From Stutzerimonas stutzeri (lineage in GTDB: Bacteria > Pseudomonadota > Gammaproteobacteria > Pseudomonadales > Pseudomonadaceae), in assembly GCF_002890915.1 (NCBI RefSeq), contig NZ_POUT01000002.1, positions 659,824 to 723,823 on the forward strand: 64,000 bases of DNA, given 5' to 3'. Positions 27,311 to 35,680 of the stretch are shown here, piece after piece (position 1 is the stretch's first letter; each line of letters starts with the position of its first letter). The translations under genes and the position numbers were made by a program. The notes below the pieces were generated by a model. The model was not told where the DNA came from and ran no database searches. It saw only the letters and a list, made by a program, of their open reading frames with translations.

Positions 27311-27655
27311 ATGGCTACCAACCGCTCGCGTCGCCTGCGCAAGAAACTCTGTGTCGACGAATTCCAGGAGCTGGGCTTCGAGGTCAATCTCACCTATCGC
27401 GAAGGGGCTGACGGCAAGGTCGTGGACGATTTTCTCGAAGCGTTCATCAGCGAAGCGATGGAAGCCAACGAGCTGGGCTACATCGGGGGTGAGGACTACG
27501 GCTTCGTGTGCCTTGCCCGCCGAGGCTCGGTCAGCGAAGAGCAACGCGAAAAGGTGGATGCCTGGCTGAAAGGCCGTAGCGAACTGGCCGAATACACCCT
27601 CAGCCCGCTGATGGATGTGTGGTATCCGGAAAACCCGATCAGGACCGAGAAATAG
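27311..27655 (+). CDS. yggL: YggL family 50S ribosome-binding protein
   Basis: 114 residues. Family marks: NRSRRLRKKLCVDEFQELGF, the Asp/Glu-rich middle and DYGFVCLARRGSVSEEQR. Binds the large ribosomal subunit in characterised homologues. Its last 17 bases overlap the 3' end of the convergent FUSC gene. Confidence 0.92.
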   Translation: MATNRSRRLRKKLCVDEFQELGFEVNLTYREGADGKVVDDFLEAFISEAMEANELGYIGGEDYGFVCLARRGSVSEEQREKVDAWLKGRSELAEYTLSPLMDVWYPENPIRTEK

Positions 27656-28727
27656 TCTGGTCCTCCGGCGGCTGAGCCGCCCGGGCGTTCTTGCGCGAAC
27701 GCCTGGTCAGCAGCCGCCGCACGAGATGCATCAACGACGCGACCAGCAGCGCCAGGCCGACGCCAATGGCTGCGTTCAGCAGCCGTGTCTGCGGTAGATT
27801 CCAGTCTTGCGCCAGGGTCTCCGCCAGCAGCAGGAACAGCAGTGTCGTCTGCAGGACGAACAATCCGTAGTGGTTGGCCTGGAAGGCTCTGCCCAGCACC
27901 ACCAGCGGCAGCAGGATCATCACCATCAACGGTGGATCGGCCAGGCCGTGCCCCAGGTAGATCAGGATGGCGGCGGCGGCGAATATCCCGATGCCGGCCT
28001 GTAGCGCTCGCACCAGGCTCTGTTCCAGGTCCATCTGCAGGGTGGTGAACACCGCCAGCGTCAGCCAGTATCCTCGTGGCAGTCCGGCCAGATTGACGAT
28101 TACCCCGCCCAGGGCCGCGGCCAGCATGTAGGTCAGGGCATGCGCACGCCACTGGCGTATCGGCGTCCGCCGGGCATGCCGGCGAAGCACTCGCAGAATG
28201 CTCATCAGCCGCGGCATGTACGGCCACATGCGCAGTCCATGCATGCCGCGCAGGCCGAAGGCCAGCAAGGTCACCCATAGTCCACCGAGGGCGAACAGTA
28301 CGGCGATCGCATAGGGGTTGTTGAAGTCAGCGATACCGTACTGCCCCTGGCCGAGGCACAGGCAGATCGCCAAGCCGATACCCAGCTTCCCGGCCTCGCT
28401 TCCGTAGCGCTGCAACCAGGCCAACAGCAGGCCGAAAAAGGCGAACAGGCCAAGACTGATCAAGGGATGGGTAGCCGACCAGAAGCCCAGGCCTGCACTG
28501 CAGGCGCCCAGTGCGATGAGCAGCAGCATGCGCAGCATGCCGAAGCGATGCAGGGGGTTGGCCTTGGCCGCCTGAAAGGCCCCCACGGTGGCCCAGAGAA
28601 ACCCCGGATGGCCGCTGAACAAACCCAGCAGCAACGGTAGGGCGCAGCCGAAGCCGGCGACCAGTGCCGCGCCCCAGGCGGGACGCACGGGATGCCAATG
28701 AAAGCTCTGTCGCAGCAAGCGCTTCAT
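27639..28727 (-). CDS. FUSC-family inner-membrane protein
   Basis: 362 residues with about ten hydrophobic segments in two halves and a positively charged C-terminus (RRLLTRRSRKNARAAQ). The second-half motif ALTYMLAAALGGVIVNLAGLPRGYWLTLAVFTTLQ is the FUSC/aromatic-acid-exporter-like core (key residues LPRGYW). Such proteins form exporters for aromatic acids or fusaric acid, usually with partner subunits, none of which is adjacent. Substrate unknown. Four bases separate it from dgt, so the two may be co-transcribed. Confidence 0.85.
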   Translation of the reverse strand: MKRLLRQSFHWHPVRPAWGAALVAGFGCALPLLLGLFSGHPGFLWATVGAFQAAKANPLHRFGMLRMLLLIALGACSAGLGFWSATHPLISLGLFAFFGLLLAWLQRYGSEAGKLGIGLAICLCLGQGQYGIADFNNPYAIAVLFALGGLWVTLLAFGLRGMHGLRMWPYMPRLMSILRVLRRHARRTPIRQWRAHALTYMLAAALGGVIVNLAGLPRGYWLTLAVFTTLQMDLEQSLVRALQAGIGIFAAAAILIYLGHGLADPPLMVMILLPLVVLGRAFQANHYGLFVLQTTLLFLLLAETLAQDWNLPQTRLLNAAIGVGLALLVASLMHLVRRLLTRRSRKNARAAQPPEDQTISRS

Positions 28728-28731
28728 TCGC

Positions 28732-30063
28732 TTATACCGGGCTGGAACGGCCGGTCATCTCACCGGCCATCTCCGTGGCGTAGCTGTCGGTCATGCCGGC
28801 GATGAAGTCGATCATGCGCAGGAATGCATGGTAGAGCGGCAACTCCGGCGCTGGGGCGCCGCGTCCGAGCAGATCGAGGATGCGCTGGTTCTTGAAGGAG
28901 AGCGTGCCACCTCGATGTTGCTCCAAGGCCGCGCCGCAAAAGGCGTTGAGCAATATTTCCAGTGTCGTGTAGGCGCCTATTTCATGCAGCGTCTTGCGCT
29001 TGTCCTGGAAGATCTTCTGCCGCGCCATGGCCTTGGCCTGAACCACGCACGCCTTGGCGGGACCGTGCATGTGCTCGACCAGATCGCCCTGCAGCTGCCC
29101 GGCGAGCAAGCCATGCTGCTGCTCGACGAAGGCGCGTGCGGCGGCATTGGTCAGGTGCTCGATGGCCTTGCCGCGCAGGATCGCCAGCTTGCGCCGCCGC
29201 GAGTCGCCGGGGCCCAGCTGGCGGTAGGTTTCCGGCAGATCGTCGCCGACCAGCCCGAGCAGCAGCGCCTCCACTTCCGCGTAATCGAGCAGTTCCATTT
29301 CCAGGCCATCTTCGAGATCGATCAGGCCATAACAGATATCGTCGGCCGCCTCCATCAGGTAGACGAGCGGATGACGACCCCAACGCTGTTCTTCCGTCTT
29401 GGGCAGGTTCAGCTTCTGCGCGATCTGTTCCAGCAGCGGCAGCTCGTTCTGGTAGCAGCCGAACTTGTGCTTCTTGTAGCCAAGGGCTTCGGCGTGACGC
29501 GACGTCCAGGGGTATTTGAGGTAGGTGCCCAGCGTGGCATAGGTCAGCCGCGTTCCACCGTCGAACTGGTGGTATTCCAGCTGCGTGAGCACACGAAAGC
29601 TCTGAGCATTGCCTTCGAAGTTGAGGAAGTCGGCACGCTGCGCATCGCTCATGTCATCGAGCCACCCGCGCCCGGCCGCCTGCTGGAACCAGTAGCGTAT
29701 CGCGTCCTCGCCGGAGTGGCCGAAGGGCGGGTTGCCGATGTCATGCGCCAGGCAGGCGGACTGGACGATCATGCCGAGGTCGGCCGGGCTGCACCAATCC
29801 GGCAGCTCGTCGCGCAATACCTCGCCGACGCGCATACCCAGCGAGCGGCCGACGCAACTCACTTCCAGCGAGTGCGTCAGGCGTGTGTGGATATGATCGT
29901 TGCTCGATACCGGATGTACCTGGGTCTTGCGGCCCAGACGGCGGAAGGCCCCGGAGAAGATGATGCGATCGTGGTCCTTGTGGAATGGACTGCGGCCGAG
30001 TTCCTCGCTGCTGTGGACGGACTTGCCGAGTCGTTCGCGGGTGAGCAGGGTATGCCAGTCCAA
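28732..30063 (-). CDS. dgt: Deoxyguanosinetriphosphate triphosphohydrolase
   Basis: 443 residues of the HD-domain dNTPase family: [16 protein letters not shown] supplies the first histidine, [17 protein letters not shown] the HD pair, and [18 protein letters not shown] the last Asp. Hydrolyses dGTP (often other dNTPs) to the nucleoside and triphosphate. Start [13 protein letters not shown] at 30063. Full length. Confidence 0.95.
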   Translation of the reverse strand: MDWHTLLTRERLGKSVHSSEELGRSPFHKDHDRIIFSGAFRRLGRKTQVHPVSSNDHIHTRLTHSLEVSCVGRSLGMRVGEVLRDELPDWCSPADLGMIVQSACLAHDIGNPPFGHSGEDAIRYWFQQAAGRGWLDDMSDAQRADFLNFEGNAQSFRVLTQLEYHQFDGGTRLTYATLGTYLKYPWTSRHAEALGYKKHKFGCYQNELPLLEQIAQKLNLPKTEEQRWGRHPLVYLMEAADDICYGLIDLEDGLEMELLDYAEVEALLLGLVGDDLPETYRQLGPGDSRRRKLAILRGKAIEHLTNAAARAFVEQQHGLLAGQLQGDLVEHMHGPAKACVVQAKAMARQKIFQDKRKTLHEIGAYTTLEILLNAFCGAALEQHRGGTLSFKNQRILDLLGRGAPAPELPLYHAFLRMIDFIAGMTDSYATEMAGEMTGRSSPV

Positions 30064-30160
30064 GGACTATCTCCATATCGCCTTCAGAGTTGCAGCACAG
30101 AATATATACCGTCCGAGAACGAAGCCCGGCTGGATATGCCAAGGGGGAGATCCCGCGCCT

Positions 30161-30190
30161 GTTGGGCTTCGCGTTGCTCAACCCAACCTA
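30161..30190. repeat. Short intergenic palindromic repeat, family C copy 2
   Basis: GTTGGGCTTCGC, spacer, CTCAACCCAACCTACG; matches 5997-6027. It lies in the 245-bp gap 30064-30308 upstream of dgt, where I see no gene. Confidence 0.7.
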
Positions 30191-30308
30191 CGGCAGCGTA
30201 TGAGCCCCGCGCAAGCAACCCAATCATCGTGTTGTCGTGACAGGTGTGAAGCTACCACAAGCATCATCGTGCCGAGCTGCAATATCGCATCCTTTCGAAT
30301 ACCCGCTG

Positions 30309-30629
30309 CTACTGCAGTTTCTGTCGGAGTTTCTGTTGCCCCTTGAACAGTGGATAGAGGGTCAGCGCGAAGCGGGCGAGCGTGCCCACCTTGCCGAGGC
30401 GGCGGCCGAACAATGCGAGGACCACGGTTGCGGCTATCACCAGCGGGCCTTTGCCCGCCGAATGTTCGGCCGACGCTATTCTGGTCATCATCATGCCTTT
30501 GACCTGCTGCAGAGGATGCGACAGGGGCTGTGCATGGTAGAGCAACTGCTGGCGGTGCATTTCCATCCGAAGTCGTACCAGATCCTTGCGCAACTTCGGA
30601 TCGTTGGGAGTGCTCAGGGATCGGCTCAT
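30309..30629 (-). CDS. YqjK-like small membrane-associated protein
   Basis: 106 residues, basic N-terminus (MSRSLSTPNDPKLRKDLVRLR) and a short hydrophobic stretch (GPLVIAATVVLALFGRRLG). No clear family match from sequence alone. Its start overlaps the upstream YqjE-like stop by 4 bp, and the order yqjD-yqjE-yqjK in enterics suggests it is the third member of that operon. Confidence 0.7.
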   Translation of the reverse strand: MSRSLSTPNDPKLRKDLVRLRMEMHRQQLLYHAQPLSHPLQQVKGMMMTRIASAEHSAGKGPLVIAATVVLALFGRRLGKVGTLARFALTLYPLFKGQQKLRQKLQ

Positions 30630-31006
30630 GGCAGTAATCGCTCCCGGTTACGCTCAAGTTCTTCGAGGGTGGCCTGGAAGGGGGCGGCACATTGCTTGGC
30701 AAGTGCCAGCGCGCGGCTTATGCAGATGATCAGGGCAATGGCATAGGCGGCGCAGAGCAGCAGAATCGCGGTAATCAGATGAGTTTCCCAAAAGGCGATG
30801 ACAATGGCAGCCGACAACCCGACCAGAATCAGCAGGCCCAGGATCAAGCTGATCCCGGCTAGAAGAAAAAGCCGGAAAGTCCGGGCTTTCTCTTCCTGGA
30901 CCTCGATACCGAGCAGTTCCAGATGCCCTTGCAGCAGACCGACGAATGCACCGCCCAGCTTCTTCAGCGAGGGTTTCGGGGAGTCTTCGCCAGGCTTGGC
31001 TTCCAT
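30626..31006 (-). CDS. YqjE/phage-holin-3-type membrane protein
   Basis: 126 residues with two membrane helices (FRLFLLAGISLILGLLILVGLSAAIVIAF and LITAILLLCAAYAIALIICI, described by position about 42-70 and 77-96). The upstream half HLELLGIEVQEEKAR is typical of the Phage_holin_3_6/YqjE family. I prefer the ATG at 31006, which has GGGAG eight bases upstream, over the ATG at 31021. Second gene of the three-gene operon. Confidence 0.85.
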   Translation of the reverse strand: MEAKPGEDSPKPSLKKLGGAFVGLLQGHLELLGIEVQEEKARTFRLFLLAGISLILGLLILVGLSAAIVIAFWETHLITAILLLCAAYAIALIICISRALALAKQCAAPFQATLEELERNRERLLP

Positions 31007-31020
31007 TGGCTGCTCTCCCA

Positions 31021-31425
31021 TCAGCGGCGCGAAGACAGCAGGCCGAGCAAGAAGCCGACGCCGGCGGCGATACCGATCGATTGCCAGGGGTGCGTGTGCA
31101 CATATTCCTCGGTGCATTGAATTGCCGCCTGGCTCTGGTCGCGCATCGAGCTTTCCCGCTCCTTGAGCATCTCCCGGGCCTTGGCGATGTTCGCGTTGAT
31201 CTTGCTGCGCAGTTCTTCGGTCTGGCCGCCCGCGGTTTCCTGAGTATGTTTGAGCAGGCGTTCGGTATCGCCGATCAGGGTGTGGAACTCCTCGATCAAC
31301 GCATGCTGTGCAGCCTGCAGATTGCGGCGATGAGCGGTTTTGTCGATCAGCGGCGGGGTGCCGCCTGTGGGCGCTTCGGGAATCGGAGTGTTGTCGCTGG
31401 TGCCGAAAGTGGAATCGGTAGACAT
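31021..31425 (-). CDS. DUF883 (ElaB/YqjD) family ribosome-associated membrane protein
   Basis: 134 residues. A long amphipathic coiled region (LQAAQHALIEEFHTLIGDTERLLKHT) ends in a C-terminal membrane anchor with the family motif HTHPWQSIGIAAGVGFLLGLLSSRR (key residues HPWQSIGIAAGVGFLLG). In enterobacteria such proteins tether ribosomes to the inner membrane in stationary phase. First gene of the yqjD/E/K-like operon. Confidence 0.93.
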   Translation of the reverse strand: MSTDSTFGTSDNTPIPEAPTGGTPPLIDKTAHRRNLQAAQHALIEEFHTLIGDTERLLKHTQETAGGQTEELRSKINANIAKAREMLKERESSMRDQSQAAIQCTEEYVHTHPWQSIGIAAGVGFLLGLLSSRR

Positions 31426-31591
31426 CTGCAGCTCCTCATGAGTCTTGCAGGAACGGAAAGTCCCTGTGCCTCAAGTTTCGAGCGTGATGGCGATGCAAGG
31501 TTCCCGCTTCGGTGGCCTTCGCTGAGTGGCTTGCTGCCAATGGGCCTATGAAGTTCTGTCGGTTGCGTGGAAAACTTCGTTGGAAATAGCG

Positions 31592-31622
31592 GACAAAAGA
31601 AAACCCGCCGAAGCGGGTTTTC
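31592..31622 (-). terminator. Intrinsic terminator after oprD
   Basis: Minus strand: AAAACCCGC, loop TTCG, GCGGGTTTTCTTTT. It begins 25 bp downstream of the porin stop codon. Confidence 0.88.
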
Positions 31623-31647
31623 CTTCTACTGCACCTGCAACCGCTAA

Positions 31648-32901
31648 TTACATCAGCGGAATGGTGTAGCTGACGATCAGACGGTTCTGATCGATGTCGT
31701 TGCCGGTGCCATTGGTGCGGAAAGTAGCGTTACGCCATTTGAGGTTCAGGTTCTTCAGAGCACCTTCCTGGAAGGTGTAGCCGATATCGGTATTGCGTTC
31801 CCACTCCTTACCATCGCCATTAGCCCCGAAGTCTTCACCGCTGAGATAGCGGGTCATGAAGGTCAGGCCGGGGATGCCGACGGCGGCAAAGTTGAAGTCG
31901 TAGCGTGCTTGCCAGGATTTCTCGTCGGTCCGCGCGAAATCGCCGATCTGTACGTAGTTGACGAGGTAGGGGTCGATGTTGCCGCCGACGTAGGCGAAAC
32001 CGGTGTCGCCGGACATCTTCTGGTAACCCAGGCCGAAGCTATGGCCACTGATCGAATAGGTGACCATGGCGCCGAAGGCCTTGTTATCGACGTTGGTGCT
32101 GCCGTCGTCCTTGGAGCGCTGGTAGCGCAGGTCGGTCTTCAGCGACTGGCCGTCAGCAATCGGTAGCACATGAATGAGGTTCAGTGCGTGCTGCTTGTAG
32201 AAGTCTTCCAGGTTGCTGTAGTAGTAGGAAGCGCTCAGGTCCTTGGTGACCTTGTAGGTGCCGCCCAGGTAGACAAGTTCATCGGACTCTACGCCGCTAG
32301 TGCCAGTGATGTCTTTGCCGGTATTGTTGACGACCATGTCTTCATAGTTAGTCGAGTTCCGGTTGTTGATCTGGTCGATATAACCCAGGTCTAGAGTCAG
32401 GCCGTCGATCTCGTTGGAAACCAGCTGGCCACCGCGCATTACTGCCGGCAGCAGACGGCTGTCGCTAGTGCCGATCGCAGGGTTCTTCAATTGCAGCGTG
32501 CCGACTTTCAGAACACTCTTGGATACTTTCGCCTTGGCGGTCAGGCCCAGCTCGGAATAATCATCCGGGGCGCCGGAATCGCCCACCGGCAGAAGGCCGG
32601 TACCGGTGCGGTCCGGGCTCGAGTCGAGTTTCACACCCAGCAGGCCAAGCGCATCGACACCAAAGCCTACAGGGCCTTCGGTATAGCCCGACTCCACGCG
32701 CAGAATGAAGCCTTGTGCCCATTCGTCTTGCTTGGATTGGCTAGCGCCTTCTTGGCGATTATCACTGTTGTAGTAGAAGTTGCGCAGTTCCAGACCGGCC
32801 TTGGTGTCTTCGATGAAGGCGGCTTGAGCCAGGGTGGGGATAGCCAGTGTTGCTCCCAGAGTGGCGAGGGCCACGCCCCGGGCGATGGGGGTCTTGAGCA
32901 T
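31648..32901 (-). CDS. OprD-family outer-membrane porin
   Basis: 417 residues with a signal peptide (GVALATLGATLAIPTLAQA) and an 18-strand OprD-type barrel: FIEDTKAGLELRNFYYNSD near the mature N-terminus, DALGLLGVKLDSSPDRTGTGLLP, LLPAVMRGGQLVSNEI and a terminal strand ending in NRLIVSYTIPLM. OprD homologues import amino acids, aromatic acids or other small carboxylates; which one cannot be told. The leader has an A-rich Hfq/Crc-type motif next to the start, implying catabolite control. Confidence 0.93.
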   Translation of the reverse strand: MLKTPIARGVALATLGATLAIPTLAQAAFIEDTKAGLELRNFYYNSDNRQEGASQSKQDEWAQGFILRVESGYTEGPVGFGVDALGLLGVKLDSSPDRTGTGLLPVGDSGAPDDYSELGLTAKAKVSKSVLKVGTLQLKNPAIGTSDSRLLPAVMRGGQLVSNEIDGLTLDLGYIDQINNRNSTNYEDMVVNNTGKDITGTSGVESDELVYLGGTYKVTKDLSASYYYSNLEDFYKQHALNLIHVLPIADGQSLKTDLRYQRSKDDGSTNVDNKAFGAMVTYSISGHSFGLGYQKMSGDTGFAYVGGNIDPYLVNYVQIGDFARTDEKSWQARYDFNFAAVGIPGLTFMTRYLSGEDFGANGDGKEWERNTDIGYTFQEGALKNLNLKWRNATFRTNGTGNDIDQNRLIVSYTIPLM

Positions 32902-32909
32902 TTCTTATT
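32902..32909 (-). promoter_or_regulatory. Candidate Hfq/Crc (AANAANAA) site at the oprD translation start
   Basis: Coding-strand AATAAGAA lies directly before the ATG and after GAGGAGA. It fits the AANAANAA catabolite-activity motif at which Hfq with Crc blocks translation in pseudomonads. The wider gap 32910-33311 shows no other gene. Confidence 0.6.
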
Positions 32910-33311
32910 TCTCCTCGTTGGATGATGCTCTGAAGTCGCTCTTTGCGGCGCCATGCAATAAAACATTACATGGATTTTTCAACCTTTAGACTTTAGTCGT
33001 CAGGGGTCGATAGTCAACGTACTAGACGCTCTCGCAGGGTAATTCCCTGTTCGATATCTCTCGTCGGTACTCCCATGGTGTCTTGCCGGCGAGAGAACAA
33101 GGCGCTAATGCCAGACAATCTACGTTGTCTTGACCGCTGCATCCTAGCGTTTTGATTGTCCGGAGTCGAATGGCGATATCGGAGGCTGCAATCGAGTGGG
33201 TACGACTTCACAATTTCGAGGGGGTTTCATTGATGTCGATTGCTTCTGAAGAGACGAAGGTGCTGCGTTCAACTGCTAGAATGTCGACGCGATCGATGCG
33301 AGAGAGAACAA

Positions 33312-33551
33312 ATGTTGCCTGAATGCCAGCTTTTCGGGACCTTGGGCTGTCACCTTTGCGAACAGGCCGAAGATGTGCTGTTGCCCTTGGTCGAGTACGG
33401 GTTGCTGGTCGAGCTTCTCGATATTTCCGAGCGGGCGGAATGGGTCGATGACTACGGGCTTCGCATTCCGGTATTGCGGCGAGTCGATACAGGGGCGGAG
33501 TTGGACTGGCCTTTCGAAGTCGAGCAGGTGGTGGGATTTCTGCAGGAATAG
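33312..33551 (+). CDS. Glutaredoxin-like thiol protein
   Basis: 79 residues of the thioredoxin-fold glutaredoxin-family group (DUF836-like), with the CHLC redox pair in LFGTLGCHLCEQAEDVL and the cis-proline region RIPVLRR. Start ATG 33312 follows GAGAG. Probably a small thiol oxidoreductase. A bidirectional terminator lies 90 bp downstream. Confidence 0.85.
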   Translation: MLPECQLFGTLGCHLCEQAEDVLLPLVEYGLLVELLDISERAEWVDDYGLRIPVLRRVDTGAELDWPFEVEQVVGFLQE

Positions 33552-33641
33552 CGGTGTGGGTGAGGACAGAAAAATGGTTGAGAGCCATTTTTTTGTATGA
33601 CTTGCGATAGTTCGAGAGGGTAGCCGGAAAGGCTGGGCATG

Positions 33642-33669
33642 AAAAAACCGGCTCAGGGGCCGGTTTTTT
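33642..33669. terminator. Bidirectional intrinsic terminator
   Basis: AAAAAACCGGC and GCCGGTTTTTT flank the six-base loop TCAGGG. It can end the glutaredoxin transcript on the plus strand and the tRNA-Pro transcript on the minus strand. Confidence 0.9.
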
Positions 33670-33709
33670 GTTATCAGAAGCAAACTGAATCGCTCTGATA
33701 GTCGGGATA

Positions 33710-33786
33710 TGGTCGGAGCGACTGGATTCGAACCAGCGACCTTCTCGTCCCGAACGAGACGCGCTACCAAGCTGCGCTACGCTCCG
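33710..33786 (-). tRNA. tRNA-Pro (anticodon CGG)
   Basis: 77 nt including encoded CCA. The acceptor stem CGGAGCG pairs with CGCTCCG. The anticodon stem TCTCG/CGAGA holds the loop TTCGGGA, so the anticodon is CGG (Pro). The T-loop TTCGAAT and a standard D-arm are present. Confidence 0.96.
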
Positions 33787-33798
33787 AAGATGGCGCGC

Positions 33799-33826
33799 AT
33801 TCTACAGAAAAAGTTTTGTTGCACAA
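33799..33826 (-). promoter_or_regulatory. Sigma-70 promoter of tRNA-Pro(CGG)
   Basis: Minus strand TTGTGC (33826-33821), 16-bp spacer, TAGAAT (33804-33799), followed by a GC-rich discriminator GCGCGCC. Confidence 0.7.
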
Positions 33827-33916
33827 GGGGTTAGCCAGGATTTTTTTTACGGACGAGGCGAGGGGCTTCTGAAGGGGCAAATATTCTGCCGCCTGCAATC
33901 GGGATCGTTCGCGGGT

Positions 33917-33983
33917 TGTAGGAGCCAGCTTGCTGGCGATCAGTCCGCAGCACCAGGTTTCGCAGCAAGCTGGCTCCTGCGGG
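33917..33983. repeat. REP-like palindromic element, family A copy 2
   Basis: TGTAGGAGCCAGCTTGCTGG at the left and GCAAGCTGGCTCCTGCGGG at the right, about 66 bp in all. Same arms as 7997-8074. Confidence 0.8.
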
Positions 33984-34008
33984 CAACATTGCATAACTGG
34001 CACGCATC

Positions 34009-34101
34009 GCTCCTGTGGGAGGTGCCCCGCGGCGATTGCAGGCCGAAGGCCTGCCGGGAAGCTCAGAGCAGCGCCCCGAGGTCGGGCTCCCACAAAAGCT
34101 G
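34009..34101. repeat. Intergenic repeat, family B copy 3 (inverted orientation)
   Basis: TGTGGGAG, then GCGGCGATTGCAGGCCGAAGG, then AGCGCCCCGAGGTCGGGCTCCCACAAAAG. The halves appear in the opposite order to copies 1 and 2. With the element at 33917 it fills the roughly 370-bp gap 33827-34196, which has no convincing gene. Confidence 0.7.
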
Positions 34102-34196
34102 CCTGGCTTTTCATCGGCGCGCCAACTTGGCTCGGTGCATGCAATGCACATAGCGCACCTTTACGTTGGGGGTGCCGCAAGGGCTCGACCGGGGTG

Positions 34197-34418
34197 TCAG
34201 AGCTCCTTCACGGTGCGGACCTGGTCCTTGTTCACCTTGCCAGGCTTGCCATCGATCAGCTCGTATTCATAGAAGCCGGAGTCCTCATCGTACTCGGGGC
34301 GATCCAGTGTCTGGATCTCGCGGCCGTCGTTGAGGGTGATCACGCTCGGGTTGGCGCAGCCTGCGAGCACACCGAAGCCTAGGGCAAGCAATAGGGCCGG
34401 AATGATGCGTGTACGCAT
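34197..34418 (-). CDS. YgdI/YgdR family lipoprotein
   Basis: 73 residues. Lipoprotein signal peptide with lipobox LAGC (Cys at residue 20), then the SH3-like YgdI/YgdR domain NPSVITLNDGREIQTLDRP. The mature protein is only about 54 residues. Start MRTRIIPALL at 34418 is preferred over the open extension upstream. Located at the outer membrane or inner membrane; role unknown. Lies 52 bp after mobA in the same direction. Confidence 0.9.
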   Translation of the reverse strand: MRTRIIPALLLALGFGVLAGCANPSVITLNDGREIQTLDRPEYDEDSGFYEYELIDGKPGKVNKDQVRTVKEL

Positions 34419-34470
34419 GACGTATTCCTTATTCCTGGTGACGATACCCATGGGACGAACCGGGCAGCGG

Positions 34471-35073
34471 CTAAGTTCCCATCTGTCGTGCGGTTCGCTC
34501 GAGTAGCTCCGGCGTGTTCAGGTTGGCAAGGCGGTGGTCGTTTTCCTCCAGCTCGAGGCCGTGCGCACCGAGTTGCAGCAGCAGGCGCTGTACGCTTCGT
34601 TCTCCCGCCTGCCAGTGCGTTTCGATTGCTTCTGAAAGATGAGTAGGGATCAGGCTGAACAGTGGCTCCCATTGCTGGCCACTGCGCAGCATCAGCGGCC
34701 TGTCCGGGGTGGAGATCGCTGCCGAGTACATGGCCTGCAGCAGGGGGCGGTCGAGCAGGGGAGTATCGCATGGCAGTACGAGCAGCCACGGATTGCGTGC
34801 AACGGCGAGCCCGGCACGTATCCCTGCCAATGGCCCCGGATAATCCGCTTCTTCATCGCTCACCAGGCGATCGGCATAGGCTGCGTAGCGCTCCTGGTTG
34901 CGGTTGCACGATAGCAACAGCTGGTCCGTCATTGGATGTGTGAGTTCGTGCAGCCAGGCGATCAGGGGACGCCCATGCCATTCGATCAGGCCTTTGTCCT
35001 GGCCACCCATACGCTGCCCGCGACCGCCTGCCAGCAGCAGGATGGAGCACGAGGGAAGTCTGCAGTCGAGCAT
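34471..35073 (-). CDS. mobA: Molybdenum cofactor guanylyltransferase
   Basis: 200 residues from [10 protein letters not shown] at 35073. Nucleotide-binding signature [21 protein letters not shown] and the conserved PLAGI and PCDTPLL motifs of MobA. Transfers GMP to molybdopterin to form the bis-MGD cofactor used by enzymes such as nitrate reductases. Divergent from moaB, which shares the cofactor pathway. Confidence 0.95.
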   Translation of the reverse strand: MLDCRLPSCSILLLAGGRGQRMGGQDKGLIEWHGRPLIAWLHELTHPMTDQLLLSCNRNQERYAAYADRLVSDEEADYPGPLAGIRAGLAVARNPWLLVLPCDTPLLDRPLLQAMYSAAISTPDRPLMLRSGQQWEPLFSLIPTHLSEAIETHWQAGERSVQRLLLQLGAHGLELEENDHRLANLNTPELLERTARQMGT

Positions 35074-35140
35074 GGAAGGTGCTCCGGTAAAAGCCTGTGA
35101 TATAACACCCGGTCTGTACGCTAACAACCGGATGCATGCC

Positions 35141-35680
35141 ATGAGCCATCTTGCCGATCAAGTTTTCGTTCCTCTGAACATCGCCGTGCTGACCGTCAGC
35201 GACACTCGCACCCTTGAGACCGATACCTCGGGGCAACTGCTGGTCGATCGTCTGGATGCCGCGGGGCATTGGCTGGCTGCCCGGGTACTGCTCAAGGATG
35301 ACCTCTATCGCATTCGCGCCCAGGTAGCCAGCTGGATTGCCGACGATGCGGTACAGGTGATCCTGGTGACCGGCGGCACCGGTTTCACTGGACGCGATAG
35401 CACGCCGGAGGCCGTCTCTTGCCTGCTGGACAAGCAGGTCGATGGTTTTGGGGAGCTGTTTCGGCAGATATCCGTTGCCGATATAGGGACCTCCACGGTG
35501 CAGTCTCGCGCCCTGGCCGGCCTTGCCAACGCGACGCTGGTGTGCTGCCTGCCCGGCTCCACCAATGCGTGCCGCACCGCGTGGGACGGTATTCTTGCCG
35601 AGCAGCTCGATGCGCGTCATCGACCCTGTAACTTTGTCGCCCATCTCAAGGCAGGGCGTGCGTGCGGGACACGTGCATGA
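35141..35680 (+). CDS. moaB: Molybdenum cofactor biosynthesis protein B
   Basis: 179 residues. MoCF domain motifs: [35 protein letters not shown] and [13 protein letters not shown]. Involved in adenylylation of molybdopterin. Starts at 35141 (an ATG at 35132 is also in frame). Its stop overlaps the moeA start (ATGA), so both are co-translated. Confidence 0.96.
   Translation: MSHLADQVFVPLNIAVLTVSDTRTLETDTSGQLLVDRLDAAGHWLAARVLLKDDLYRIRAQVASWIADDAVQVILVTGGTGFTGRDSTPEAVSCLLDKQVDGFGELFRQISVADIGTSTVQSRALAGLANATLVCCLPGSTNACRTAWDGILAEQLDARHRPCNFVAHLKAGRACGTRA

Noticed and set aside
28828..30240. Open frame antisense to dgt
   Set aside because: No start signal and a shadow composition.
33764..34180. 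Open frames over tRNA-Pro and the repeats
   Set aside because: They run through a tRNA and palindromic repeats.
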